DNA of 64,000 nt, from NCBI GenBank assembly GCA_002701845.1, contig NZXG01000023.1:91248-155247 (forward strand), written 5' to 3'. This document shows positions 1-7,961 of the stretch, one piece after another (the first letter of the stretch is position 1; every line of letters starts with the position of its first letter). Origin of the DNA: Pseudomonadales bacterium (GTDB lineage: Bacteria; Pseudomonadota; Gammaproteobacteria; Pseudomonadales; Ketobacteraceae). The translations under genes were made by a program, and so were the position numbers. Under the pieces are notes generated by a model, which searched no databases, was not told the origin of the DNA, and saw nothing but the letters and a program-made list of their open reading frames with translations.

Positions 1-1
1 G

Positions 2-361
2 GTGGGTTTTCAGGATACCGGCTTCAGTTTCGTGCAGCCGAAATATCGTGATCTGAAAATGCATGTGCTGGTAATGGATGATCTCACCACCAAGTGGGGT
101 AAGGGGATGAATCCGGTCACCTGGTGGGGGGTATGGGGGGATGTCAGTCTGTACCTGTACCGGCGCCGGATTATCAGTTACACCCTGCCGGAAAAAGCCC
201 GGGTTTACGCCAGCCGCTGGTTATTCCAGGGGTTCCTGCGCTGGCGTGACTTCTCCACTCAGTTACGCCGCTTCTACGGCAAGCAGTGTGAGCGGGTGGG
301 GCACTACAACTGGAAGGGGGCCAACAGCAACAGCCGCCCCCTGAATCGCTCCGGCTACTGA
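2..361 (+). CDS. C-terminal part of an unrecognised protein (5' truncated by window edge)
   Basis: The gene starts before the window; 119 codons are open from base 2 to a TGA at 359-361. What remains is rich in tryptophan, tyrosine and arginine (WWGVWGD near residue 42, YLYRRRIISY near 52, a basic RWRDFSTQLRRFYGK stretch near 80) and ends in a polar, Asn/Ser-rich tail. I see no membrane segment and no motif that names a family. It converges on fabV with only 19 bases between the stops. I cannot assign a function from this fragment. That it is coding is likely because the frame is open from the window edge and ends cleanly just before the next gene. Confidence 0.6.
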   Translation: MGFQDTGFSFVQPKYRDLKMHVLVMDDLTTKWGKGMNPVTWWGVWGDVSLYLYRRRIISYTLPEKARVYASRWLFQGFLRWRDFSTQLRRFYGKQCERVGHYNWKGANSNSRPLNRSGY

Positions 362-380
362 ATCCGGTGATTCAATCAGG

Positions 381-1562
381 CTATTGCATCAGGTTATTAA
401 TGGGCACGTCCGCCGCCACGTCGGCGTCGTAATCCACACCGGGCACATTGAAGCCGAACAGCTGCATAAACTCGGTGCGGAACCCTTTAAAGTCGCTGAT
501 CTCGTTCAGGTTCTCGGTGGTCACTTGCGGCCACAGCTGCTCCACCTGCTGCTGTATTTCCGGCCGCACTTCTTTTTCATCCACCCGATTGCGGCCTTCG
601 TCGTCGCGACGCGGGCTGGCGTTGTACAGGCATTCGCTGAACAGTCGATAGATCTGCTCGATGCAACCTTCGTGGCTGCCATCGGCTTTCATTACCCGGA
701 ACAGTAATGCCAGATACAGGGGCATCACCGGAATCGCGGCGCTGGATTGGGTGACCACTGCCTTGAGTACGGAGACCCGGGCATCAAACTCCTGTTCGCG
801 CAGGGTGGCGGCGGCCCGGTCCAGGTCTTTCTTGGCCGCGCCGATGGTGCCATCCCAGTAGATATCGCGGGTGATTTTTTCCCCCACATAGGTGTAGGCG
901 GTGGTCTTGCAATCTGGGGCCAGTACTCCGGCCTGGCTCAGGGCACTTAACCAGATTTCCCAGTCTTCGCCGCCCATGACCGCCACGGTGTTGTCGATTT
1001 CTTCCTGGGTGGCCGGTTCCAGGGTAAATTCCTTGATAACTTCCTTGTCGGTATCAAGCCCGGTCTGGGTGACGGGCTTGCCGATGGGTTTCAGGGTGGA
1101 GGTAAATACCTCGCCGCTATCCGGATGCTGCCGGCGGGGCGAGGCCAGACTGTAGATCACCAGATCCACCTGCCCCAGATCCTGCTTGATCAATTCAATG
1201 GTTTGGTCCTTGATGGCATGGGAGAACGCATCGCCATTGATATTCTTGGCGTAAAGGCCGGCTTCGTCGGCGGCCTGCTGCAGCGCCGCCGCGTTATACC
1301 AGCCGGCGGAGGCGGTGCGCTTGCCCTGGGCCGGCTTCTCGAAAAACACGCCAATGGTGCTGGCGCCGCCGCCAAAGGCCGCGGTGATGCGGGAGGCCAG
1401 GCCATAACCGGTGGAGGCGCCAATCACCAGCACCCGTTTGGCGGCCCCGGGAATCTCACCCTGTTGTTTCACAAATTCAATCTGGCGTTGCACGTTGGCA
1501 GCACAACCCACAGGGTGCGCCGTGGTGCAGATAAATCCTTTAACCCGGGGTGCAATAACCAT
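381..1562 (-). CDS. fabV: Trans-2-enoyl-ACP/CoA reductase, FabV type (NADH)
   Basis: Reduces the trans-2 double bond of enoyl-ACP or enoyl-CoA with NADH, the last step of each fatty-acid elongation round, in the cytoplasm. The 393-residue length is typical of FabV. The N-terminus [14 protein letters not shown] is the family signature. A glycine-rich nucleotide-binding stretch [11 protein letters not shown] lies at residues 44-54. The catalytic pair Y-x8-K is present as Tyr235 and Lys244 ([10 protein letters not shown]), which match the numbering known for FabV. FabV enzymes are known to be much less sensitive to triclosan than FabI; this is family knowledge, not seen here. Divergent from korA across about 215 bases. 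The ATG start has an AAGG about 9 bases upstream. Confidence 0.96.
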   Translation of the reverse strand: MVIAPRVKGFICTTAHPVGCAANVQRQIEFVKQQGEIPGAAKRVLVIGASTGYGLASRITAAFGGGASTIGVFFEKPAQGKRTASAGWYNAAALQQAADEAGLYAKNINGDAFSHAIKDQTIELIKQDLGQVDLVIYSLASPRRQHPDSGEVFTSTLKPIGKPVTQTGLDTDKEVIKEFTLEPATQEEIDNTVAVMGGEDWEIWLSALSQAGVLAPDCKTTAYTYVGEKITRDIYWDGTIGAAKKDLDRAAATLREQEFDARVSVLKAVVTQSSAAIPVMPLYLALLFRVMKADGSHEGCIEQIYRLFSECLYNASPRRDDEGRNRVDEKEVRPEIQQQVEQLWPQVTTENLNEISDFKGFRTEFMQLFGFNVPGVDYDADVAADVPINNLMQ

Positions 1563-1778
1563 CGCAATAACCTTACAAGTTTATTTGTGCATTGAGACTG
1601 GGTGATTTCGATGCAGCCATTCTAAAGGCGTGTTCCGGTCATGGCCAGTTGCGGCAGCGGCGGTGGGATCAAATTTTATGAATTCTTACAATTTGTCCCG
1701 GGCTTGAGCCAGGGCAATGGTGTGGCCGCTGATAACTGTTATAGTGCTTGGATATCACCTGTGAGAGGCAAGGCCGCC

Positions 1779-3527
1779 GTGACAACCGGTCCCAATTCGA
1801 GGCACCTCCAAGACGATATCACCATTGCCTTCACCGGCTCCGGTGGCAGTGGCGTGATTGCGGTGGGTGAAATGCTATTACGGGCCGCGGCCCGGGTTGG
1901 TTTTTACGGCTTGCTGCGGAAAAGCTACGGGCCGCAGATACGGGGCGGTGAGTCTGCGGCGATCCTGCGTCTGGCGCCGCAACCGGTGGCTGGCTTTGCC
2001 GATGGTATTGATCTGCTGGTGGTGCTGGACTGGAGTCACTTTTCCCGGTTTGGCGATGAGCTGATACTGGGCACGGACACCTGCATTATTGAGGATGCTG
2101 CCGCTGGAGTCAGGCCCCTGACTGTGCCTGCGGCGGTGTCTATTCTGACCCTGGATTTCACCGGCCTGGCCGGTACTCTCGGCTCCGCTCACAACAACAT
2201 CGCGGCGCTGGGTTACTGCGGGGCCTGGCTGGGATGCAGCGCGGAGCAGTTGGTGGCCAGCCTCAACCACCGGCTGCAGCGACAGGACAGTGCCACCCTG
2301 AAGCTGGCGGCGCAGGTGGCGCAGGCCGGCATGGGCCTGGCCGCCGAGCATCCCCCGCCCCTGGCCGCACCGCAGCCGGGCCGGCCAGAGGCGACCCGCT
2401 GGCTGGCCACGGGCAATCAGCTGGCGGCCCTGGGGGCGCTGGAGGCGGGCATCCGGTTTGTGGCGGCCTATCCCATCACCCCGGCCTCGGACGTGCTGGA
2501 GTGGCTGGCGACCCATATCGATAAAACGGGTGGGCGACTGGTGCAGGCGGAGGATGAACTGGCGGCGGTGAATATGGCCATTGGTGCCGGTTACGGGGGG
2601 GTGCCGGCCATGACCGCCACCTCCGGCCCGGGACTGGCGCTGATGGCGGAGGCCATGGGCCTGGCAGTGGCCAGTGAGACACCACTGGTGGTATTGAACG
2701 TGATGCGCGGTGGACCCTCCACCGGGATTCCCACCAAATCAGAGCAGGGGGATTTCAATCTGGCGGTCTACGGCCTGCACGGAGACGCGCCCCATGTGGT
2801 ACTGAGTGCTCTGTCGCCAGCGGACTGTCATTTCACCCTGGGCTGGGCCACGGCAATTGCCAGTCACTACCAGACCCTGGCAGTGGTGCTGTCGGACCAG
2901 CTGCTGGGTCAGTCCATGCAGGTGTTACCGGCGCCCCCTGCCATGCCCTTTCAGGCACGCCTGGACCGGGCCGCACTGCCCCCCGTGGACGGTGAACATT
3001 ACCTGCGTTATCTGGACACCGGCTCCGGGATTTCCCCCATGGCGGTACCCGGAGATCCCGGCGCCATGTATACCGCCGATGGCCTGGAACATTCGATAGG
3101 GGCCACTCCCTCCGCCGGCGCCGGGGACCACCAGCAACAGTTGAGTAAACGGCAGCGCAAGTTAATGGGCCTGATGCAATCTGAACATTGGGCCGAAGGT
3201 GTGGAGCAGCCCGAGGCCCGGCTGCTGATCCTGGGCTGGGGTTCCTGTTACCCGGTGGCCCTGGAGGCCCAGTCCTGCCTGGAGGCGGCGGGGGTGCCAG
3301 TGAATGTGCTGGGGGTGCGTCTGCTGGCACCGTTGCCCTGGGAGGCGCTGCAGGCCCAATGTGCCAAAGTAAGCCAGGTGCTGGTGATCGAGCAGAATCA
3401 CCAGGGTCAATTCGCCCGCTATCTGCGTGGCTTCGGTCTGCAGTGTCATGCCTATCACCGGCCCGGGCCACGGCTGCTGACCGCACTGGAAATTCAACAG
3501 CAGGTGGAGGCCCTCGTCGATGCTTAA
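1779..3527 (+). CDS. korA: 2-oxoacid:ferredoxin oxidoreductase, fused gamma-alpha subunit (KorA-like)
   Basis: Subunit of a thiamine-dependent enzyme that oxidatively decarboxylates a 2-oxoacid (probably 2-oxoglutarate) to the acyl-CoA and reduces ferredoxin. From a GTG at 1779 the protein has 582 residues. The N-terminal gamma domain begins with TGSGGSGV (19-26) and holds a SYGPQIRGGES motif. The alpha domain follows from about residue 210 with AAYPITPASDV and QAEDELAAVNMAIGA, then TATSGPGLALM. The frame stays open back to 1641, but those residues look unconserved and a TATAGT hexamer at 1740-1745 could be a -10 element, so I prefer 1779 (GTG at 1761 is also possible). korB overlaps its end by 8 bases. 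The substrate is inferred from family resemblance. Confidence 0.9.
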   Translation: MTTGPNSRHLQDDITIAFTGSGGSGVIAVGEMLLRAAARVGFYGLLRKSYGPQIRGGESAAILRLAPQPVAGFADGIDLLVVLDWSHFSRFGDELILGTDTCIIEDAAAGVRPLTVPAAVSILTLDFTGLAGTLGSAHNNIAALGYCGAWLGCSAEQLVASLNHRLQRQDSATLKLAAQVAQAGMGLAAEHPPPLAAPQPGRPEATRWLATGNQLAALGALEAGIRFVAAYPITPASDVLEWLATHIDKTGGRLVQAEDELAAVNMAIGAGYGGVPAMTATSGPGLALMAEAMGLAVASETPLVVLNVMRGGPSTGIPTKSEQGDFNLAVYGLHGDAPHVVLSALSPADCHFTLGWATAIASHYQTLAVVLSDQLLGQSMQVLPAPPAMPFQARLDRAALPPVDGEHYLRYLDTGSGISPMAVPGDPGAMYTADGLEHSIGATPSAGAGDHQQQLSKRQRKLMGLMQSEHWAEGVEQPEARLLILGWGSCYPVALEAQSCLEAAGVPVNVLGVRLLAPLPWEALQAQCAKVSQVLVIEQNHQGQFARYLRGFGLQCHAYHRPGPRLLTALEIQQQVEALVDA

Positions 3528-4329
3528 GGCCAAAGAATACAAGTCCGGCATCAAGCCGATCTGGTGCCCCGGGTGCGGCCACTTCGGCGTGTTGAATGCC
3601 ATCACCAAAGCGTTCGCGGCCCTGGAGCAGGCCCCGGAAAATGCGGTGCTGGTGTCCGGTATCGGTTGTTCCTCGCGGTTGCCGGCTTACGTGAACAGCT
3701 ACGGCTTTCATGGAGTCCATGGCCGCGCATTGCCGGTGGCCACTGGATTAAAAGTGGCGCGTCCTGAGCTCAATGTGATCGCTGTGGGCGGGGATGGCGA
3801 CGGCTTCTCCATCGGCGGGAATCATTTTCTGCATGCCTGCCGGCGCAACGTGGATCTGGTGTACCTTGTGATGGACAACGAGGTCTACGGAATGACCAAG
3901 GGACAGGCCTCGCCCACCACGCCGGCGCATTGGGATCACAGTAAACTGACACCCCACGGGCCGCAGTTGCGACCCTTCCAGCCCTGCGCCCTGGCCCTGG
4001 CGGCGGGGGCCAGCTTCATTGCCCGCGGCTATGCCGGGGATCCCAACGGCCTGGCGCAGATGATTTTCGAAGCAGTGCGGCACCCCGGTTTCGCCTTTAT
4101 TCAGGTATTGAGCCAGTGCGTGACATTTTGCCCGGAGCAGGCCCGGTGGAAGCAGCAGGTACACGAAGAGGATCACAACGACTGCTGTGATCCGGTGGCC
4201 GCCGCCCGTTTTCTGCATGGAGAGGATGGCCTGGCCAAAGGTAATTTTTACCGTAACCCCAGGCCGGTCTGGCCACCGTCGGCACAGGCCGGTGGCGCTG
4301 TGGATCTGAGGAGTGAATTTGCGTTATGA
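3520..4329 (+). CDS. korB: 2-oxoacid:ferredoxin oxidoreductase, beta subunit (KorB-like)
   Basis: Thiamine-diphosphate-binding partner of the upstream gamma-alpha subunit. The 269-residue protein starts with the WCPGCGH motif (Cys16, Cys19) and has Cys50 in GIGCSSR, cysteines expected to hold the [4Fe-4S] cluster together with a later one near CVTFCPEQ. The diphosphate/Mg motif is GDGDGFSIGGNH (91-102), followed by the RRNVDLVYLVMDN stretch. Its ATG lies inside the end of korA (8-base overlap) with GGAGG at 3506-3510, so the two are translationally coupled. No dedicated ferredoxin gene is next to it, so the electron acceptor must be encoded elsewhere. Confidence 0.93.
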   Translation: MLKAKEYKSGIKPIWCPGCGHFGVLNAITKAFAALEQAPENAVLVSGIGCSSRLPAYVNSYGFHGVHGRALPVATGLKVARPELNVIAVGGDGDGFSIGGNHFLHACRRNVDLVYLVMDNEVYGMTKGQASPTTPAHWDHSKLTPHGPQLRPFQPCALALAAGASFIARGYAGDPNGLAQMIFEAVRHPGFAFIQVLSQCVTFCPEQARWKQQVHEEDHNDCCDPVAAARFLHGEDGLAKGNFYRNPRPVWPPSAQAGGAVDLRSEFAL

Positions 4330-4847
4330 GTGAAGCATTGTATCAGGACGAGGCAGTGTTCCTGGCCCACAGCGTGGCCCTGGAGCAGGAGGCCACGGAG
4401 CGGCTGTACGAGTTGGCGGACACCCTGGAGATTCACAATAACCGGTCCCTCAGCTCCCTGTTGCGGGAGCTGGCGGCCTACAGCGAACAGCATGCGCGCC
4501 AGGTGGCGGGCCTGTGTCAGGGACATTCCCTACCGGGTTTAAGGGCCTGGGAGTATGCCTGGCCCCAGGATGAGTCACCGGAAGTGTTTCATTATTCCCA
4601 GGTGCATTATCTGCTGCAGGCGGAGCAGGCGTTACAGGTGGCGCTGGAAGTGGAGCAGAACGCCGCCGCCTTTTACCGGGATGTGGCGGCACGGACCCAC
4701 AACCCGCAGATTCAACGCTGGGCGTTGCAGTTTGCCGGCGAGGAGGAAGAGCATGTGCGAAAACTGCAGGCCCGGCTGCTGCAAGTGAATGCCGGGCAAA
4801 GCCCCCGCGACCACACGGATTTTGATCCGCCCCAGATACCGGAGTGA
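4326..4847 (+). CDS. Ferritin-like / rubrerythrin-type diiron protein
   Basis: A 173-residue four-helix protein whose start overlaps the korB stop (ATGA at 4326-4329), so it is co-translated with the oxidoreductase. Diiron ligands of the ferritin-like fold are visible: Glu in helix 1 (LEQEATERL), E-x-x-H in helix 2 (YSEQHARQ), Glu in helix 3 (LEVEQNAAAF) and E-x-x-H in helix 4 (GEEEEHVRK). There is no rubredoxin-type CxxC, so it is not a full rubrerythrin. A role in protecting the oxygen-sensitive Fe-S enzyme, by reducing peroxide or storing iron, fits the coupling but is inference. An EE/DD carrier-like role cannot be excluded. Confidence 0.8.
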   Translation: MSEALYQDEAVFLAHSVALEQEATERLYELADTLEIHNNRSLSSLLRELAAYSEQHARQVAGLCQGHSLPGLRAWEYAWPQDESPEVFHYSQVHYLLQAEQALQVALEVEQNAAAFYRDVAARTHNPQIQRWALQFAGEEEEHVRKLQARLLQVNAGQSPRDHTDFDPPQIPE

Positions 4848-4906
4848 GATGGTTGGTGAAATGGTTGAAGCCGACCGTAAGTGACCAGGCTCTGTGTCGA
4901 GAGCGC

Positions 4907-5941
4907 CTAAGACTGGCGGCCCTCGCCTGATCGCAGTTGTCGTCGATACTGGCCGGGCGAAACTCCGGTCCAGTGGCGGAAGGCGCGGATAAAAGAGGCG
5001 GTTTCGGTGTAGCCGGCCCGGGCTGCCACCTCCTTGACGGGGACATTCTGACTCAGCCAGTGCAGCGCCCGCTCCCGCCTGACCTGATCTTTCAGGGATT
5101 GGAATTGAGTGCCCTCGGCGGTGAGTTTGCGGCGCAGGGTGCGGGAAGTGGTGTGGAGCTGCGCCGCAATGGTTTCCACGGTCACCGGTTGCAGCGCGTC
5201 ACTGTGTTGCAGCAGATGTCGCACCTGCTCGGTAAACTGTTCGGCAAACTGCAGCTTGCGAAACCACACCAGGGGTACTTTGGCCAGGTAAGTTCGCAAT
5301 TGCTCCCGACTTTGCTGAATTGGCCGCTCCAGAATATAAGTGGGCAACAGCAGGCAGTCCTGCGGTTGCCGGAAGTGGGTGTGACAGGGAAACAACAGTC
5401 GGTATTCCGGTTGATGGGCGGGGGCGGGTCCGGTGCGATGGACCCCATGCAGTGGGATTACCTCGGCGATCAGCCAGCAGGGAAAGCGATGCCAGATCAG
5501 CATCAGTAGCTCCAGCAGGGTGCCATCGGGGTCCAGCTCCGGCGCTGCCAGTCGCAGCCGCAGGCGGGTCAAATTGGCGCTCTCCTCCAGTTCCAGAAAC
5601 ACCGAACCGGTAGTGAGCCGGTAAAAGCGGGCGGCCTCCTGTAACGCCTGACGCAGGTTGCCACATTGTATGAGATGCTCCGCCAGCAGCGTGAACAGGC
5701 CAAAGCGGGCCTGTTCCTGAGTCAGGCCCATAAACTCATCATCCGCCTGTACCATGATCCGGTGCAGCAGTCGGGCCAGTTGATAGGGGGTCAGGCGGGC
5801 TGCCGGGGTGGAGAGCAGGCCCGGCTCAATGGCCGCATCCGCCAGCAGCGCCTCGGTATCCAGTCCCAGAGCCCGGGCCCGCTGCAGATAGGCGTGGGCA
5901 AACTGGATGGACACGGTGTGATTGGCGTAATGAGGCTTCAT
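4907..5941 (-). CDS. AraC-family transcriptional regulator with arabinose-binding-like N-domain
   Basis: DNA-binding regulator of 344 residues. The first roughly 230 residues resemble the Arabinose_bd-type ligand domain common to regulators of lipid and xenobiotic degradation genes (helical start with LTPYQLARLLHRI and the FGLFTLLAEHL segment). The C-terminal 100 residues are a double helix-turn-helix AraC domain: TVETIAAQLHTTSRTLRRKL, then the second motif VKEVAARAGYTETASFIRAF with the typical WTGVSPGQYR end. It is divergent from the acyl-CoA dehydrogenase at 6174, a common arrangement for a regulator and its target, so control of that gene is plausible. The ligand is unknown. Confidence 0.92.
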   Translation of the reverse strand: MKPHYANHTVSIQFAHAYLQRARALGLDTEALLADAAIEPGLLSTPAARLTPYQLARLLHRIMVQADDEFMGLTQEQARFGLFTLLAEHLIQCGNLRQALQEAARFYRLTTGSVFLELEESANLTRLRLRLAAPELDPDGTLLELLMLIWHRFPCWLIAEVIPLHGVHRTGPAPAHQPEYRLLFPCHTHFRQPQDCLLLPTYILERPIQQSREQLRTYLAKVPLVWFRKLQFAEQFTEQVRHLLQHSDALQPVTVETIAAQLHTTSRTLRRKLTAEGTQFQSLKDQVRRERALHWLSQNVPVKEVAARAGYTETASFIRAFRHWTGVSPGQYRRQLRSGEGRQS

Positions 5942-6024
5942 GTCGGCAATGTTGTCCGAATTAGGTAATTTGCGGCCTTTATTATGCCTATTTAACCGCG
6001 ATAATTCACAGTAAAGGCCATTTG

Positions 6025-6177
6025 ATGTCCGTAAATGCTAACGAATTGACAGGATTGATCATTGAGGCCGGCGCCGGCCTGGTCCACACTTTCCCGGAGA
6101 TCCGGGATGTCGCCTGGCGGCATCGGACCGGGGATACGCTCCCACCCATCACTCAGCAGGAGAGGCCGTCGCCATGA
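6025..6177 (+). CDS. Possible 50-residue leader protein coupled to the acyl-CoA dehydrogenase
   Basis: A short frame of 50 codons that ends in a TGA overlapping the ATG of the dehydrogenase (ATGA at 6174-6177). An AAAGG lies 7-8 bases before its ATG. The sequence starts MSVNANELTGLIIEAGAG, has HTFPEIRDVAWRHRTGD in the middle, and ends in a polar tail. It has no signal peptide or membrane segment and I do not recognise it. It could be a translationally coupled small protein, or only a chance frame in the leader. The exact start/stop overlap is the main argument for it. Confidence 0.35.
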   Translation: MSVNANELTGLIIEAGAGLVHTFPEIRDVAWRHRTGDTLPPITQQERPSP

Positions 6178-7319
6178 TGAGCTCTGATAACGAAGAACTG
6201 GAACTGTTTCGGGATATGGTACTGCGGTTTCTGGAGCAGGAGATCGAGCCCCATTTCGAGGAGTGGGAACGCAACCATATGATGCCGCGGGAGGTGTGGA
6301 ACACCATGGGGGCGGCGGGGCTGCTGCTGGTGGATATGCCGGAGGAATACGGCTCCGCCGGGGCCAGCTTTGACGTCACCCAATTGATCATGTGGGAAAT
6401 GTCGCGGCTGGGTTACGCCGGTCTGGCCACCGGTTATAACATCCACGCCAATATCTGTGCGCCTTATATCCTCAATATCGGCACCGAGGAGCAGAAAGCC
6501 CAGTGGCTGCCGAAAATGGTCACCGGCGAGGTGGTCACTGCCATTGGCATGACCGAGCCCGGTGCCGGCAGCGACCTGGCGGCTTTGCGCACCACGGCGG
6601 TGAAGGACGGCGACGAGTATGTGATTAACGGGTCCAAGGTGTTTATCACCAATGGCCTGCACGCGGACATGGTGATCGTCTGCGCCAAGACGGACCCCAA
6701 GGCCGGCGCCAAGGGCATTTCCCTGTTCCTGGTGGATACCTCGCTGCCGGGGTTTTCCACCGGCAAGAAAATCGAAAAAATCGGTCAGCACTCCAGCGAC
6801 ACCGCGGAACTGTTTTTCAGTGATCTGCGAGTGCCCGCCAACGCTTTACTGGGTGAGGAAGGTAAAGGCTTTGTCTATTTGATGGAAGAACTGCCCCGGG
6901 AGCGGCTGGGTTGTTCCACCCAGGCGGTGGGCGCGGCCCAGGGGGCCATGGAGCTGGCGTCCGCCTATGTGCAGGAGCGGCAGGCGTTCGGTCAGCCCAT
7001 TGCCAAGTTTCAGAACACCCGGTTCAAGCTGGCGGATGTGAAAACCGATATCGAGCTGAATCTGGCACTGCTGGAAAAGAACATCGAGAAGTTCAAGCAG
7101 GGTAAAATGACCGTGGATGACGCGGCGGTGTTGAAACTGGCCACCACCGAAATGCAGTGTCGGGCGGTGAACGAGTGTCTGCAGTTGTTCGGCGGTTATG
7201 GGTACACCGTGGAATATCCCATCTCCCGGTTTTATGTGGACGCCCGCATCCAGACCATCTATGCCGGGTCTTCCGAGATCATGCGGGAAGTGATCTCCCG
7301 GGGTATCCTGGGGCGCTGA
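6174..7319 (+). CDS. Acyl-CoA dehydrogenase
   Basis: FAD enzyme that introduces the alpha-beta double bond into an acyl-CoA, passing electrons to electron-transfer flavoprotein. Its 381 residues match the family length. Visible motifs: TEPGAGSDLAALRT (FAD/substrate loop), FITNGLHADMVIV, and the C-terminal LFGGYGYTVEYPISRFYVDARI. The loop that carries the catalytic Glu in medium-chain enzymes reads IYAGSSEIMR, so that Glu is Ala. The alternative base used by long-chain and isovaleryl types, in the LPxERL segment, is present (EELPRERLG). The ATG at 6174 has AGGAGAGG upstream (6159-6166). Chain-length specificity cannot be read from the sequence. A likely terminator follows at 7345. Confidence 0.95.
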   Translation: MMSSDNEELELFRDMVLRFLEQEIEPHFEEWERNHMMPREVWNTMGAAGLLLVDMPEEYGSAGASFDVTQLIMWEMSRLGYAGLATGYNIHANICAPYILNIGTEEQKAQWLPKMVTGEVVTAIGMTEPGAGSDLAALRTTAVKDGDEYVINGSKVFITNGLHADMVIVCAKTDPKAGAKGISLFLVDTSLPGFSTGKKIEKIGQHSSDTAELFFSDLRVPANALLGEEGKGFVYLMEELPRERLGCSTQAVGAAQGAMELASAYVQERQAFGQPIAKFQNTRFKLADVKTDIELNLALLEKNIEKFKQGKMTVDDAAVLKLATTEMQCRAVNECLQLFGGYGYTVEYPISRFYVDARIQTIYAGSSEIMREVISRGILGR

Positions 7320-7344
7320 TATCCCGGTGTCAGGATCCTCCGCC

Positions 7345-7362
7345 CCCCGGTGCCGGGGTTTT
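7345..7362 (+). terminator. Rho-independent terminator after the acyl-CoA dehydrogenase
   Basis: Stem CCCCG (7345-7349), loop GTGC, stem CGGGG (7354-7358), followed by TTTT. It lies 25 bases after the acyl-CoA dehydrogenase stop. It also argues that the secreted protein that follows starts downstream, at 7420, rather than at the earlier GTG at 7327. Confidence 0.6.
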
Positions 7363-7419
7363 CCCTCGCCCGGGGATGGAGTATGCTTGTTGCTCTCGAT
7401 TGTTTGGCTGAGTTGCCTT

Positions 7420-7887
7420 GTGCCCAGATTGCGGAACCGTCATCCAACCTGTTACCTGATCCGGCTGCTGTGCGGCATGCTGGCCAGTTGGCTGCTGGTG
7501 ACTCCGGCATGGGCAGCGAAGGCCGATCCAATGGCGACCACCGCTGCGCCACCCTGTCACTCTCAGACGGGTAGTCACAACGCGGTTGCCGCTCACCAGG
7601 CAGACCCGGAGCGGGGCAATGCAACAGGCGTTGCAATCGGAATGGCGACCGAGGCGCTGCCACTGAAGGCCGCCGGGCCGGCCGCCACTCACCACCAACA
7701 CCAGCACAGTTGTTGTCCCCAGCGTTGCGACTGCCCCAGCATGACCTGCAGCAGCGCCAGTGCAATGTCGCCAGCCCCGTTCCAGCTGCGGCAGCCCCTG
7801 CTCGGCGAGGAGCCGGTGTCCGCCGGCTCCATTCATTACCGGTCCCAGTTGGCCGGAGTGCCCTTCAAACCACCCATTTCCTACTGA
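7420..7887 (+). CDS. Cys/His-rich secreted protein heading the copper efflux operon
   Basis: A 155-residue protein from a GTG at 7420. It has a signal-peptide-like N-terminus (RLRNRH, then a hydrophobic run to VTPAWAA). The centre of the mature part is dense in metal ligands: HHQHQHSCCPQRCDCPSMTC around residues 104-123, with further Met and Cys. It precedes a three-gene Cus-type efflux set in the same direction, so metal binding or a regulatory role in the periplasm is likely. The frame extends to GTG 7327, but that would run through the terminator at 7345 and bury the signal peptide. I cannot name the family; small Cys/His-rich proteins are often found next to such pumps. Confidence 0.6.
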   Translation: MPRLRNRHPTCYLIRLLCGMLASWLLVTPAWAAKADPMATTAAPPCHSQTGSHNAVAAHQADPERGNATGVAIGMATEALPLKAAGPAATHHQHQHSCCPQRCDCPSMTCSSASAMSPAPFQLRQPLLGEEPVSAGSIHYRSQLAGVPFKPPISY

Positions 7888-7961
7888 TCCCAGGATAAGT
7901 GCGTCTGGCTGCCGATAATACGGCGGTCGATTGGTCTCCCACATCCAGATCAGGAACCATC

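Noticed and set aside
1641..1778. Earlier ATG start for KorA
   Set aside because: The extra residues do not look conserved, and a -10-like TATAGT at 1740 lies inside that stretch; GTG 1779 begins just before the gamma domain.
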